DNA of 64,000 nucleotides from assembly GCA_001510575.1 (NCBI GenBank), contig LNGK01000006.1, positions 2,289,565 through 2,353,564 on the forward strand. Reading direction: 5' to 3'. The stretch comes from Knoxdaviesia capensis (Eukaryota; Ascomycota; Sordariomycetes; Microascales; Gondwanamycetaceae). The stretch's first letter is position 1. Each line of letters starts with the position of its first letter. The position numbers and the translations under genes are program-made. Below, piece after piece: positions 25,411 to 37,018 of the stretch. The notes under the pieces are model-generated. The model saw only the letters and a list, made by a program, of their open reading frames with translations. It made no database searches and had not been told where the DNA came from.

Positions 25411-25535
25411 GAATATGGTGAATCTCTTCCATGTCTACACGAAAGAGGACTGGCACCATACTGCGGGTAGCAGGATCCACCCCCACCCGGGGCCGGGAGA
25501 GCCACACCGAATATGGTGAATCTCTTCCATGTCTA
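25411..25535. repeat. pair of identical 27-mers, 98 bp apart
   Basis: The 27 bases at 25411-25437, beginning GAATATGGTGAATCTC, recur without a mismatch at 25509-25535. The sequence between them is not repeated. Confidence 0.85.
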
Positions 25536-28500
25536 GAAGAGGAAGAAGACCAAACCACAAACGGCCGCGGACGCTCACATGGGCGTCCCCCGCCCCGCCT
25601 CCTCAGGGCGACCTCCCCTCCGTACACCGCATGACACGCCCAAAGCAGACCGGGCGGGAACAATAGAGGTTTCCGTACGGTCACTGCGCCATGCGGGCCG
25701 GGGGGAGTGTCTTCTAATGGTCCCCACACGGGACCGGGACAAAAAGCCGCCAGCGGCTTGCCCACGCCCGAGAAAAATAGCCTGCCGGGGAGGGGACCAG
25801 GGCCCGGCAGGCACGAAGATGCCTATGCAGCACCACCAGGTATGCAGAGCCCGGGGCAGAAGACATGGGCTGCACCTTGGGAAGGTATCTTGAAGGGGAA
25901 CAGCAGAGAAGCCCGGGCGCCGGCCATCACCCAGGACATCCGGGCGTCTTTGTGACAGAACACCCGGACTCTGCTTTCTGTGTCACTACCTGTCTAGCAG
26001 GCATCGACACCTTGCAGCTGGCCACACATCTCTCTCCGATGTTACGCTTCTCGGCCCCTGGACCTGCAGCTCCGTCAGGCGCCAGAATCTTCCAGACGTT
26101 GGATGGGCAGCGGGGACCGACACGAATACTTGCTGTTCACCGGCGGCTGTACAGCAAAGAAAGTATGTCAGTTGGTGTTCAAGTGCAGAAGCAGCATAAT
26201 AAAAACAAAGTTGAGAAAAGAGGACACCGCAAAAAGGGAAGACTTACTTCATCGGACGAGGAAAGCACCGAAACAGTGCAAAGTCCGAAACACAGTCGTG
26301 AGCTGAGGCGGGGGAGAGTCGCTGGGCCGGAACAGGAACCCCCGTTTGCCGCTGAACGGGACATCCGTGCACCCCCCCCCAGACCGGCGCACTGCAACGT
26401 TAAGAAGACGAAGACGCAGAAGACCGACGGCCCGGGAAGCATGCGGGAGCTAACAAGCTCGACCAGGTTCGCTCTGAGAAGGAAGAGGGAGAGAGAGAGA
26501 GAGCGACGCCAGACCAGGTACTGCAGAATATACAGCACCTGGAATGAATGGGCGGCGTCTTCGTCTGCAGACCACACCAGCCGCTATTACTGCTGTGAGT
26601 GTGGTTTCACAAACCCCAGGAGATGGATTAGGTAGCCCAGGAAACGCACGCGCGCGCAGTGGCGGCGAAGGCGTGGTGCACTGCAGTTAGCTGGCGCAGG
26701 ACGCCGTGCCCCGGCATGAGGTGGCGCGGGTTGGGGCACCAGCACACCCGGACCCCGGAGGGCGCGGGTGGCAGCGCAACTCTGGGGACACAGACCACCC
26801 TTCGACCGGCTAGCCGGCCACAGGCATCGGTGATGTTGGGGTATTGGGGGACGCCAGGTTCGATGGGTGTGGGCGCTGCTGACGTGGGTGGTTCGGCGCG
26901 ATGTGTTGATGAAGGGCTCTAGAGGAGCGGCCCGGGCCCGAGAACACCACAGCCGGGGTGATAGGGCGCAGCTGAGAGAGTGGCGAGTGTGAAGGGGACA
27001 CCCGCCACACCCCCGCGCGCCGCGGCGTTGAATCCAGCAACAGCAAGAACACACAGCCGTGCACAGGCAAAGGATTCGCAACGTCTCTTGAACCCAGCGC
27101 CGGAAGAAACCACTTGGGGGATGCTCCTAGCGGCTCCCCGGTGCTCCCATGAGCACCGTCGGTGGCAGGCGAGCAGCCCGCACGAGCAGCGCCAAACGAG
27201 GCGCGCTCCAGTGCACCCCCTTGCAGCCCGGCAGCACCACCACAGTGTGCCCGGGAGTGGCAGCGAGTTTCTAGAAACCCGGCAACCGCTCCCGGCCCAC
27301 CGACGGATCCTGAGGCGGCTTACATCGCCTCCGGCACGGCGTGTACAGCCGGCCCCGACGCGAGCAGTGCAGGGGTACGGCGCGCACAAACAGCGCCCCC
27401 AAACACACCATGAGCCGATGTGGTATCGGGCAAGCGAGGGGGCCGACATGACGGGATCGAGTCTCCAAGCCTAACGGACACGGCGGCTGGCAGTGGGCTT
27501 GTCACAACCCGGCCCCAATACGGACTCATGTCCTCGGGTGTGAGCAACACAATGGGGCGGCTATTGCCAAGCCGCCGGGGGCGCCGGGAGAAGATAACGG
27601 GGCTGGCGGCATTGCACCCGGGCCGCATCCGGTGACGGAGTAAGTCTGATGACGGCACGCCCGGCCGAGGCGCAGGCAGAGTCATGTTTCCCAGACCAAT
27701 CGGGGGTTTCTTCTTCGCGTGCTAACGCCACGACCAGAGACCCGGCCGGGCGCCAACCCCGAGCAATGAAGTGAACAGATTCCTCGCAAGTGTCAGGCGC
27801 AACTCTCTTCCGGCCGGCGACGAGGCGTGGAGTAATCAACTGTCCAAGACCAGTTACAGCGCCGAATCGATTGAGACGCAGCGGAAGCGCGCGCTCGAAT
27901 GCGAAGAAGCTCGTGGGCGGCGCGAGCCACCCTCTTTTCCCACAAAGAAAAGATCTGACAGCGCAAGATACACGCCCAGCCTGTACCGGGTGAAGATCTG
28001 TCCGCCATCCACACAAACCGAGCCGAGGCAGCGCGAGACAGAGTCCCACTTCGGCCTGAACAGCCTCGGATTGCGTAGGCTATGTGAGGAGGCGCGCATC
28101 AACCACCCCGCAGCGACAGCCAGAGAGGCCGCCGCTGGGTTAGTGGGAGCGGCTCTGTGCCGGAGCGCCATCATGACAGGCTCTGCTCGCGCTATATGCA
28201 GTGCGCGCGGCCCCGATCTCGTGGGATCGGTACAGATAGTAGAACCGGCCGCTCGCCAGCGACCGACCGCGCAGCAACACGCCATTCATGTGCTGCTGAA
28301 GAGCTCATACACGGCCCTGGTCCGGACAGTGGCCGAGAGGTCCATCGATCGTTGGCCTGTTTTGTCTTCCGAGGCGGCTCAGAGTGGGATCTACCCCGGC
28401 CAGCAGCGGCAGCGGCGTGGATGGTACAGAAACCAGGCCGATATCCAGCGGGATGAAAAAAGAATGTGATGGCTTGGAGACTGGCCAACCAGACCGCCAC

Positions 28501-29917
28501 TTAGGGCGTCTCCGTCACGAAGACGGGAAAGGCGTAGGCATAGACACATTGGGGCACACTGGAAGGCTAGGGCGCACGGCTGCATCAGTTGCACGACCAT
28601 CCATACTGCGAGGCTAGACGCCACCACACAAGTGGCGGCGAGGGCGACCGCTAGCACGCTGCAGCGTGGTTGACTGTGCACGCTCGCTACTCGTATGAGC
28701 TGCGAGCGGCCCGGGATCACGGCCTACTATAGCTTTAGCAGGCCGACACAGGCTTCACACTGCGGATCCGGAGGTTCCAGGCCCCATTGGGCGGGAAACG
28801 GGCACGGCGCAGTGGGACTGAGAGTAGCGAAACACCCCATAGCTTGCTGGAAGTGACTCTTTGCGGCGGTAATGCCTGTCCATCAGCGGGCAGCCCGCTA
28901 GACTAATTCTGCCAAGATTTTCGGGTTCTCACGCCGGAAAATTGGTATCAGTCGGGAGCAACGCGGCGCCAGTCATCCGCAGCCGGTGCATTGGACGTTC
29001 CATTGCATCGTAGTACTGCACGCGCTGCACTATGGCCAGTCGAGCTCGGTGCTAATACACCGGAGAAACGACCGCCGGGTGGCGATGAAGAGGGAGATTC
29101 TTCACCCCAACTGTGTGCGACATAGGTCGACCGGATCTGGCGAGAAGAGGCCACCAGCGTCCCCGTGCGTCAGGCGAGGACCCCACGCCGGTGGGAAACT
29201 CCAGATAGCGCGGAGCTTCCACGGAGGAAGGGGCCGGTGGTGCTGAGTAGAGTCTCGTGTCCGCGATCCAGTGTCAGTAGAGATGGGACCAGGCTCCGGC
29301 CAGCCTAATTCATAAATGCCAAGGTTCCTAGAATGCATATGTTAGCATTGTCAAATCCACATGGGCGTCGATAGGTGGAGCAGTGTATACCTTTGAGAAT
29401 GTTCTCGAGCGACCAAAAAGGCGCCGCCGATGTAATAGACAACGGATCGGCGATGTGAGCCCGGCCAGGGGCGCACAAACAGCATGGGGCCGACCTCCGA
29501 TGAGGCCGAGCCATCCACTGCAGCTTGTCGAGAGACGCAACACAGTGATATCCACCCGAATAAGAACAGTATGCTCTCAGAGGCGGGAGAGACTGGGATA
29601 TTCTTCGAGAAGACCACTTTCCCGGAACACCGCTTGGGAGGGGATCGACCGGACAGGCACGGCCAAAGACAACCCTATGGGGAATATTTCCCATGTTGCC
29701 GACACAAAATGCATCAACTTGATAGCCCGTGTCCGATAGATGGGTACACCCCCACCGGGGCGAAAAGGCACCGCCTCCCGCGCGGTTAAAAAAGCACCCA
29801 CAGTGCACGAGAACCCCGACTCGTGCTGGGGCGGGCACACGGGGAAGAGAAGAGAAACGGAGAGAGGAAGGCCAAGGGGGAGAAAAGAGAACACGACAAC
29901 CACACCGGCCGCACGAA

Positions 29918-30045
29918 TGCAACAGAATAGTAATCGACTTCGACAGCAACCACAGAGACCGCCACACCAAAGTGCAACAGAATAGTAATCGCCTTTCAAA
30001 GCAAACCACACACCCAGCACACTGCTTGCAACAGGATAGTAATCG
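29918..30045. repeat. three-copy diverged tandem repeat, about 55-bp period
   Basis: A 19-base block, TGCAACAGAATAGTAATCG, occurs at 29918-29936 and 29973-29991 without change and at 30027-30045 with one change. The spacing is 55 then 54 bp. The sequence between the first two blocks is partly alike (AGCAACCACAGAG against AGCAAACCACACA), so the whole unit seems repeated. Confidence 0.75.
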
Positions 30046-30713
30046 CCCTCAACCGACTCCTGCCCGGGAGCGGTGGCCCTAGACAATGTACCACGGCCCG
30101 AGAGCAACAAGAAACAACAGGCCGACACTCCCTCTGCCTTCTTCCACAGCCCCGGTGGTGCCACAAGGGCACAAAAAACCCGGACCCTCGCCCCTCTAGC
30201 TGGGGGAGGCGGGACATCTAATAAGTCAACCCCCACCCGCGCCCGCCGCCTAAAATCCCGGTCCGGCCTTGGCCACGTTCATGGGTAACGTGATTCGGAA
30301 CGGGAAACAGGAGGCAGAAAGCACCCGAACTCTAGTGTTTAGGCGCGCGGGGGTGGGGGGGAAAGCCCAGAAACGCAGCGGACCGGTATTTGACGGACAC
30401 TGGCCGCACGGCCGGAAAAACGGGCCAGCGTCTCCATAGCCGCCGTGCCGGAAAGGGGAGGAAGAAGAAGAAAAAAAAAGAACCAGCACGCCAAGGAGCC
30501 CCAGTTGAACACTAACACCTCGAGAGATCGGCATCTAGACATGAGCACAATCCAACGAGGCGCGGGGGCACAGGCAGTCAGTTCGCCTGCAGGACTTACA
30601 TGCAGTGATCCTCCACATGTTCACTGCAATGCCCGTTTTTGGTGCATGATGCGTCGCTTCAGGGCTGATTGCTGTGATCCCAGGGCGGCATGGAATGTAA
30701 ATGACTTCGGCTT

Positions 30714-30739
30714 GAGAGAGAGAGAGAGAGAGAGAGAGG
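30714..30739. repeat. (GA)13 microsatellite
   Basis: Uninterrupted GA dinucleotides run for about 26 bases. Confidence 0.9.
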
Positions 30740-31287
30740 AGGGGGGAAGCACTGGCGAGTATCTAGTCTCGCCCGAGAATTGGGTGGCTTCGTTGGGATG
30801 CCGAGCCCAGCCCCGCCGTGCTCTCGTGGTTCAGGCATGCTGAGAACGTACTGGTCGGCCAGATACCCCAGGTGTCCCGGCTCTTGAGGCACTGTGCGAC
30901 TCAGTTAGTAAGATGTCACACAAAAGAAGGACAATGTGAAGTCTGCACATACCGGAACGAGGTCCTCGATCACCTCTTGGGGAAACAGCCACACCAGTCA
31001 TCCGGGGCTCCATCTGCTACCCCTAAAAGGGGCCGCAGTGAGCCACGCCGGAATCGACGAACTTTGGACTCCACCGGGACAATCTGGCGGAGCACAGCAT
31101 TATGCAGAGGAAGACGATTTAACGCGTCTGGAAATCTGGTTGCGCAGGTGGGGTCCGGAAGGGGCAAGGAGCGCCCACATGTGTGCGGGGTGAATGGAAG
31201 TAGCCGGGTCGTTCGGCAATGGTGGTTCTATGGGAAGACGAGGGGATGGAGGTGCTTTAATATCGGGCTATACAAATACCAAAGCCG

Positions 31288-33150
31288 TCAGGCCTGAGGT
31301 GTCAGTAAGTCAAGGCTGTGTTGTGTAGGTGCATCTCGCAGGTACTCGTCAGGGGAGGCGTGTGAGGCTGGTTTGTTGTCTTCTGGTATGGAGAAATGGC
31401 TATTCACTTACAATACCGAACAGCACATTCCGCTGGCAATTCTTAATGCCCCAAAAATGAGCCCGATCGATCCTTGAGAGCCAAGACTCCGCCGCGGTCG
31501 AGTTGACGCGGATTTTCAATGTTTTCCGACGAGATCGCCAAGGAGCGCCTGTGAAAAGAGCACAAAGAGAGCAGCGTGCAAGTCAGTGTCTGCCGTGGTG
31601 ACAGTGCAAGAAGCGAAGCAGAAGTTAGTGACTAGAAACCCAGTAAACTTACCGAAAGTGCTACTGGCAGCCGAGAAAGCCATCACCGGTGCCTCAGTCT
31701 CGCAAAATAGCATCACAAATGATGCGGAGGCCAAGTGAATAGCCCCTAAAGACTGATCTCCCCTGCTAGCTTGCCTGTGGGGGGAGATTGGGATTGGAAT
31801 TGGAACCGGGAGTGCAATGCACTCTCTGTCCACCCAGCAAAACCAAATCAGGGTCTATCACTTCGGTCATGATCGGAGTCCGTGTGCCAGGTTGATTAAC
31901 CCGGAACGGAGTGGACAGACTGGGTTTGAGCAAGATGTTTGCCGATCGATCATTCCTGTCACACTGAACGGGAACTGTTAGCTGAGATGAAACTGAGAAT
32001 GCAGAGTATGAAGATGGGAGATCCGATGAGATGATGCAAGAGAGAAGAGGTGACACCCATAGAGAATCGACCGTCAATGATTGATAGTTCATGGTTACTG
32101 ACCAGTGATCACTGATCACTGACCTCCGGTCATTGATCGATTCCCGATGATTAATGATCGGTTTTTGATGATCAATAGCCAGAAGTCTCAAATGGAAAAT
32201 GCGGGAAGAAAGGGAAGACAGGGAAGTGGAAGGAAAGATGAGCAGATAAATGAACATCGAAGATCGAAGATTGGGGATTCATGATCAATGATGAATGATC
32301 GAAGATCAATCATCGATGATCAATCATCAGTCATCGATTATCGATCTTCGATCATCGATGGCCAATGATCAACGAACGATGACTGAGTTCTAGTCAATGA
32401 TCTATGATCGATGGCTCATGGTCAAGAGTATGAGATGGAAAGTGTAAGGAGATGGGTGAAATGGAAGGGAAATATGAACAAGCCATTGATAATCGATGAT
32501 CGATGATGGAAGATTCATGTTCAACGATGAATGATCCAAGATTGATGATGATCGATGATCGATGATGGAAGATTCGTGTTCAACGATGAATGATCCAAGA
32601 TTGATGATAATCGATGATCAATGATCAATGTTTGGAAATATGAAATGGAGAATGCAGAAAGATATGGAAGGGAAAGATGAACACACCATTGAGGATATAT
32701 TATCGATGATCGTGATCGATGATCGATGATCTAAGCGAGAGATGGATAACCGGAGGGTAAAGGTAGAGGAAGACGATGAACGAACAACTGAAGATTGATG
32801 ATCGATGATCAAAAGTTAAAGCATGAAAAGGAAGAAAGCAAGAATAAAAGAAGAGGGACGACGGGGATGATGTGGATGAAAAGGAAGATGGATAAACACT
32901 TGAATGGACACTTGATCATCAACGATGAGAAATCAAGAATGATGAATCAACGATGACAACAGAAGATGACAAAATGATGTTGAAGAGTGGTGGAAGGAAG
33001 ATGTGCAAGGTGGAAGATGAAAACAACAGAGGGAAGAAAGGTAAGAGGTAAGAGGGAGGAAGAAGATGAAGGAAGTCGGTGAATAAGAGGGAACAGAAGA
33101 AGGGAAACAACTTACAAGTGCAGACAGTGTTGAACATTGCCATGCTCCAT
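31288..33150 (-). CDS. proposed four-exon gene, unknown function
   Basis: A 99-residue product can be assembled on the minus strand from exons 33116-33150, 31653-31774, 31412-31548 and 31288-31293. Every junction is GT-AG: donors GTAAGT (33115), GTAAGT (31652) and GTAAGT (31411); acceptors CCACAG, TTCACAG and ACCTCAG, with CTGAC branch motifs before the last two. Phases 2, 1 and 0 match throughout and no stop occurs before the final TGA. The first ATG lies about 110 bp after a good TATA box and CT-rich leader. Residues near 13-52 are mildly hydrophobic and residues near 54-95 are basic. I recognise no family. The first intron is 1341 bp, unusually long, and is filled with GATGATC-type repeats. 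Further exons inside it, or a noncoding transcript, remain possible. Confidence 0.38.
32090..32840. repeat. GATGATC-type decayed repeat array
   Basis: Dozens of overlapping copies of GATGATC, CGATGATC and ATGATCAA with spacers fill about 750 bp. The clearest higher-order unit is about 60 bp long and occurs twice back to back, at about 32491-32550 and 32551-32609, differing mainly by one C/T change (ATTCATGTT against ATTCGTGTT). The core ATGATCAT is palindromic. Confidence 0.8.
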
Positions 33151-33259
33151 ATCCAGAGCCAGTCTGGAGGGAGAAAGTGTGGGAGGTGTGAAGGATGAAG
33201 AGAAAAAGAAAATGGGAAAGGAAGAAGAAATGGAAAGTTCAGGATGGGGGAGGAGAGGA

Positions 33260-33272
33260 GGGTTTATATAGG
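33260..33272 (-). promoter_or_regulatory. TATA box of the proposed minus-strand gene
   Basis: On the minus strand this reads CCTATATAAACCC, followed by a CT-rich leader down to the ATG at 33150. The same 13 bases form the plus-strand promoter at 39041. Confidence 0.5.
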
Positions 33273-34640
33273 TTGGAGCTGACGCTTTTTTCAGAGGTGA
33301 TCGTCTTTTGGTTTTAAACATTCAAGAACGAGACCACCCACTCGTTCCTCCGTTGTTGCTGTATCCAGCCATCAACGCTGGCACTCGTAGATACGTTCTT
33401 AATTCAACACAACTTGTTCATTCTATCGTTGGTCTCGTCATGTTGGTCTCCACCATAACACGAACCCTAATCGAGTGGACTTTACACACACACACAAAAA
33501 CACCCCCACGCCCCCCTTTTGACGTTCCACAGACATACTCTTAATTAAAATAAAGAGAACAACGCAACACCCGAAACCTCGTTGGAAAAGAACGCCACCA
33601 TCGACTATTTCCCGACCGCCAGACAGACTCAGCACCACTCCGGGGCCGGACAGTCTGGTTTTATCCACCAGCCAGAGCCTTGCCGAGTGTGAATGCCGAA
33701 GAGGAGAGGGAGGCCGGTGGATGGGCCTGGACGCCGGGAGCTGACAGAACGACAGAGACACAGCAGCGGACAGAGAGACGCCACACGGGAGGCCGTTACA
33801 CAGGAGGCCGGGAGATTAACAACATGACGAAGAAAAGTCCCCGAGAAAGCGCCCGGCAAACACTGAAAACACGCTGGAAATGGCGGTGAGAGGATAATCT
33901 GTGAGTTCCCGTCAATAGCTACGAAAAGAGGAGATCGTTACGGCGGCAGAAGGTCATACGAGGAGAGAGGCCGGAGAGACAACGCCCGTTGACATGCACG
34001 TTGAGGCCACTAACACCCCGGACCCGCGAGGTCACACACAAACGCACAAATGGACACACGTGAACGGCACGATTGGAGGTGAGTAGTACTCCTTTGAAGT
34101 CAGGAATATCGGAGTATATTAGAAAAACGAAACAGGCAAACACTCTCTATTGAACAAGGAACGGACGGATCTGAGCAAATCCAGCACGAATACGAAGACA
34201 CGAACGAGACGAAGCGGAAACGAACAAGCCACCCGAGGCGAACTTGTGCAGACGGACCCTGCTCGTGTGCTGCCAGCAGACAAACTTGGGATCCCGTGAA
34301 AGACGAAACGAACGAAATGGATAGAAACAAATGGAAAGGCAGCGAAAACATGTGGAAGGGAAAAAAATGAATATGGAACAGAACGGACAACGCACCCAAC
34401 CTCTTTCAAACGCTGAGACGGCTTGGTCAGTCCCGCGCCATGCAAAGCAGCTTCCCGCCCCAACGGTCAACGTGGACTCTGAGCTGGCTACATGTGTGGT
34501 CTCCGATGGTCGGAGAGTGGAAGTGTTGAGGAAAGCAGGCTGGACTACCGCGCCATTCAGAGCATTCGTGTGACCTGCATTTGGCACAGCATGAGGAGAT
34601 ATAGACGGAAATCAACAAAACTCGGAACTGTAAACAAGAC
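33273..34640. other. region between the two minus-strand genes
   Basis: Probable 3' end of the RING-like transcript plus the upstream region of the proposed gene at 31288-33150. Overlapping minus-strand frames at 33919-34587 show no recognised domain. Confidence 0.35.
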
Positions 34641-34706
34641 CTGTTGGGAAAAGAGATGACAGTTAGTTAGTGTCAATACGAGAAAAGAGGTGGCACGGAT
34701 ACGTAC
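34641..34706 (-). other. probable intron downstream of the RING-like stop codon
   Basis: On the minus strand a GTACGT donor, a CTAAC branch motif and a CCCAACAG acceptor define a 66-bp intron that begins 35 bp after the RING-like gene's stop codon. It is either a 3'-UTR intron or a sign that a longer isoform exists. Confidence 0.4.
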
Positions 34707-34741
34707 GCAGAAGTAGAAAGAGAGCAAACGAAGCGAGGGTG

Positions 34742-36139
34742 CTAAAAGATCATGTCCTCGAAATTGGCATCCCCCTGGATGGCGATGCGGCATTGCTCGC
34801 ACCGTTGAACGTGTCGTCGTATCCACACCTCGCCTCGATCTTCATCCATCAGCTCGCAGGTATCGAGGGCGGCGTCTGCCTCAATGTTGGGCCGATCGTT
34901 GTCGTCCTCCTTATCACCTGGCTCGCCGGCGTCGTCCTTGTCGCTTCCATCTTCAGACGATCCTGCATCGCCAGAGCCGTAGTACTCCTCCTCAGACTCG
35001 TTTTCAGTTGCAGCATCACAGTAGTCCCACGAGCCGTCGGACTGGAAGGAACCCCCTGTGGGCAGGCCAGAATCGTGCCGATGGGACTCTGTAAAGCCAA
35101 TGGGTGAGTAGGACGAATTGAAAGGGGAAGATGGAGAGGTCGTGGAGGACGGGGTCAGGTTGATGTGAAGGTTCTCGTAACTGCTTCACCGTTAGTGTAC
35201 GTCTCGGTGATAGTGCCCCGCAACTATTCCTTTGTTTTTGGCACGTTCTAAACTGTCAAGTGAGTGCACTTACCGCTCCAACGTCTCAGGGTCGGCGTAT
35301 TCGAGCACGTCAGAGTACGAGTACGAATGGCTACACTTGGCCACCTGGCAGGTTATCGCGCTGGAAGCAAACTCCGAGCCGACCTGCTTGTGGACTTCGC
35401 TGCGGAGGTACTTAGCAATGCAGGCCCGACACGCCTCGGCACGGTGCTGGCACGAGTCGGCGTTGGGACTGGGAAATCGGAGCAGGGCGCTCATCCATTT
35501 CCACTCATCATCCATCTTCCCGAAACTGATGTTTGATCCGACCAGTTCCGTCAACGCGGCATTCCACTTCCGGAGGATTCCGATGTTAGGTTCCTGGGTT
35601 CTAAACCCGCACATGTTGCAGGTCGACCACTCCTTACTTCTAATGACCGCCTGCTGGAAAATAGGGATTTGCAAGGACTGGCCAAAGTCCTGGATATCGA
35701 CAACATCGAAGGGGTTGACGTTAGGGTCTAACCCTTTCTTCAGCTTCACTCCACAGAACGGGACCATAAGTTGGCGCCCAGCGAGAAACGCATGGACTTT
35801 GATGGTCAAAGTCGCCAATGCTAGTCCTTCGCGAGTTTCAGGGAACATCGCGTCAAGAGACTCCTCCATGGGAGACGGGCTCGGGCTATCCGACTCTGAC
35901 GTGGGGGAGATGGTGCCCCCCTGAATCCGTCCGAAGACGTCCGCGGGGTCGAGATCCTCCGATGGGTCAATGACGGCGGTTCCGTCGTCATTGACGAGAC
36001 GGCTTTCGCCAGTCGGAAGGTTTACATCCGGAATGTTCAGTGCTTTGATATCTCGGGTCGTCATCCGTGCCGAGGTAGTAATCTCGGTTCCGATGACAAG
36101 ATCCGAGATATCGAGTTTACGATTCTCTGAAAACGACAT
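34742..36139 (-). CDS. RING/IBR-like protein with disordered acidic tail
   Basis: Exons 35274-36139 and 34742-35180 are joined by a 93-bp phase-2 intron (GTAAGT to GAAGCAG), giving 434 residues. Residues 174-269 carry a RING-like ligand series: Cys174-X2-Cys177, Cys230-X-His232, Cys237-X2-Cys240 and Cys264-X4-Cys269. The last pair is followed by YSDVLEYADPETLERY, which resembles the segment after the first RING in fungal RING-between-RING ubiquitin ligases. The expected IBR and second RING do not follow. Instead there is a Ser/Asp/Glu-rich acidic stretch and a short C-terminal Cys/His group (CELM, RRHVQRCEQC). Ubiquitin-ligase activity is therefore uncertain; it may be a truncated or divergent relative, or a zinc-binding adaptor. 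The N-terminal 170 residues are unrecognised. Both exons are open throughout. Confidence 0.72.
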
Positions 36140-36436
36140 TGTGTTCTAGTTTACTATTTGTTATCAACGATGGAATGTTGTTTCGTGGTGAGCTTGAACA
36201 GTGTGTAAGTCGGTTATATGGGCGAAGATATGTTGGTGAGTTCAAGGGCCAAAAGGGGATCGGGGGGTGTGGATTCAAGAGGTATGTATAATTTTGGTGG
36301 ACGGCGTTGTATACTAAAGAACGGTTAGAATGAGAAGTATGAGAGATGTTTTATATGTAGAATTGATGTTCTTTGCTTCCTGGATAGCAAAGAGAAGGCG
36401 GAACAGATATCAAAAATCGAGAGGGCCATCCACCCC

Positions 36437-36445
36437 CTTTTATAT
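36437..36445 (-). promoter_or_regulatory. TATA box of the RING-like gene
   Basis: Read on the minus strand it is TATAAAAGG, close to the eukaryotic consensus, about 300 bp before the start codon. Confidence 0.5.
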
Positions 36446-37018
36446 GATTTCCCATCTGCAGATTTTCCATTCGTCATGAAAGCTGACATAGTCAACTACC
36501 TACTGCCTTGTGACTGGGCGGAGTCATTCTGGCAGTTTCTATTATTCATGAAAAGGTGTGGCCGTGCTACCGGCCAGCTTTTTCCCCTTTTATTTATTTT
36601 ATACGTGTAGTTTCGAGATATCAGATGGAAATTTTCTGGCCCAATCTGTAAGTGGGTGTGGCTTGTGGTCATTGAGGTGCTGACTTGGGCCTTGATATAT
36701 TGACGGGAAATCGGGCTGGGGTTGGCAACTTGTCTGGGTTAGGCCGGGTGGTAGGTCGACTTCTGGAAGGACCGACTATGGTTCAAAGTATTACTGGTAG
36801 ACAGAATGAAATACATATGCTTTAGACCCGTGTCTGACTGTTTCAACGTTTTGGCATGAGAGACTATCAGGAAGATTCTCCAAGTCCTGTACAGCGAGTC
36901 TTCAGCAGGCCTCGTCAAGCCTGAGACGGCATGTCTCAAGAACCCTTTAAAGCAACGCAGCAAGCAATACACTGTCTGAAACTCTCGAACTCTTTGTATG
37001 CACAGTATCATGGTGTTT

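Larger units (their letters stand above)
24801..31287. other. GC-rich gene-free stretch, possibly relict mobile DNA
   Basis: About 6.5 kb, noticeably GC-rich, with many 60-230 codon open frames on both strands. These overlap each other, mostly lack ATG starts, and carry no transposase, reverse transcriptase, kinase or other motif I recognise. It contains a duplicated 27-mer, a 55-bp tandem repeat and a GA microsatellite. There is no AT skew of the kind left by repeat-induced point mutation. I cannot say whether it is decayed mobile DNA, noncoding RNA loci or simply unconstrained sequence. Confidence 0.35.

Noticed and set aside
26827..26900. possible tRNA around a GGTTCGA T-loop-like motif
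   Set aside because: No acceptor, D or anticodon stems can be formed. The T-loop-like motif at about 47470 fails for the same reason.
27771..28469. 232-codon plus-strand frame in the GC-rich stretch
   Set aside because: Non-ATG start, several equally long overlapping frames on both strands, no motif.
31766..32257. extra minus-strand exon (LTVPVQCDRNDRSANILL...) in the proposed repeat-spanning gene
   Set aside because: Its downstream junction would need a poor GTGGAC donor, and the joined frame meets a stop soon after the next acceptor.
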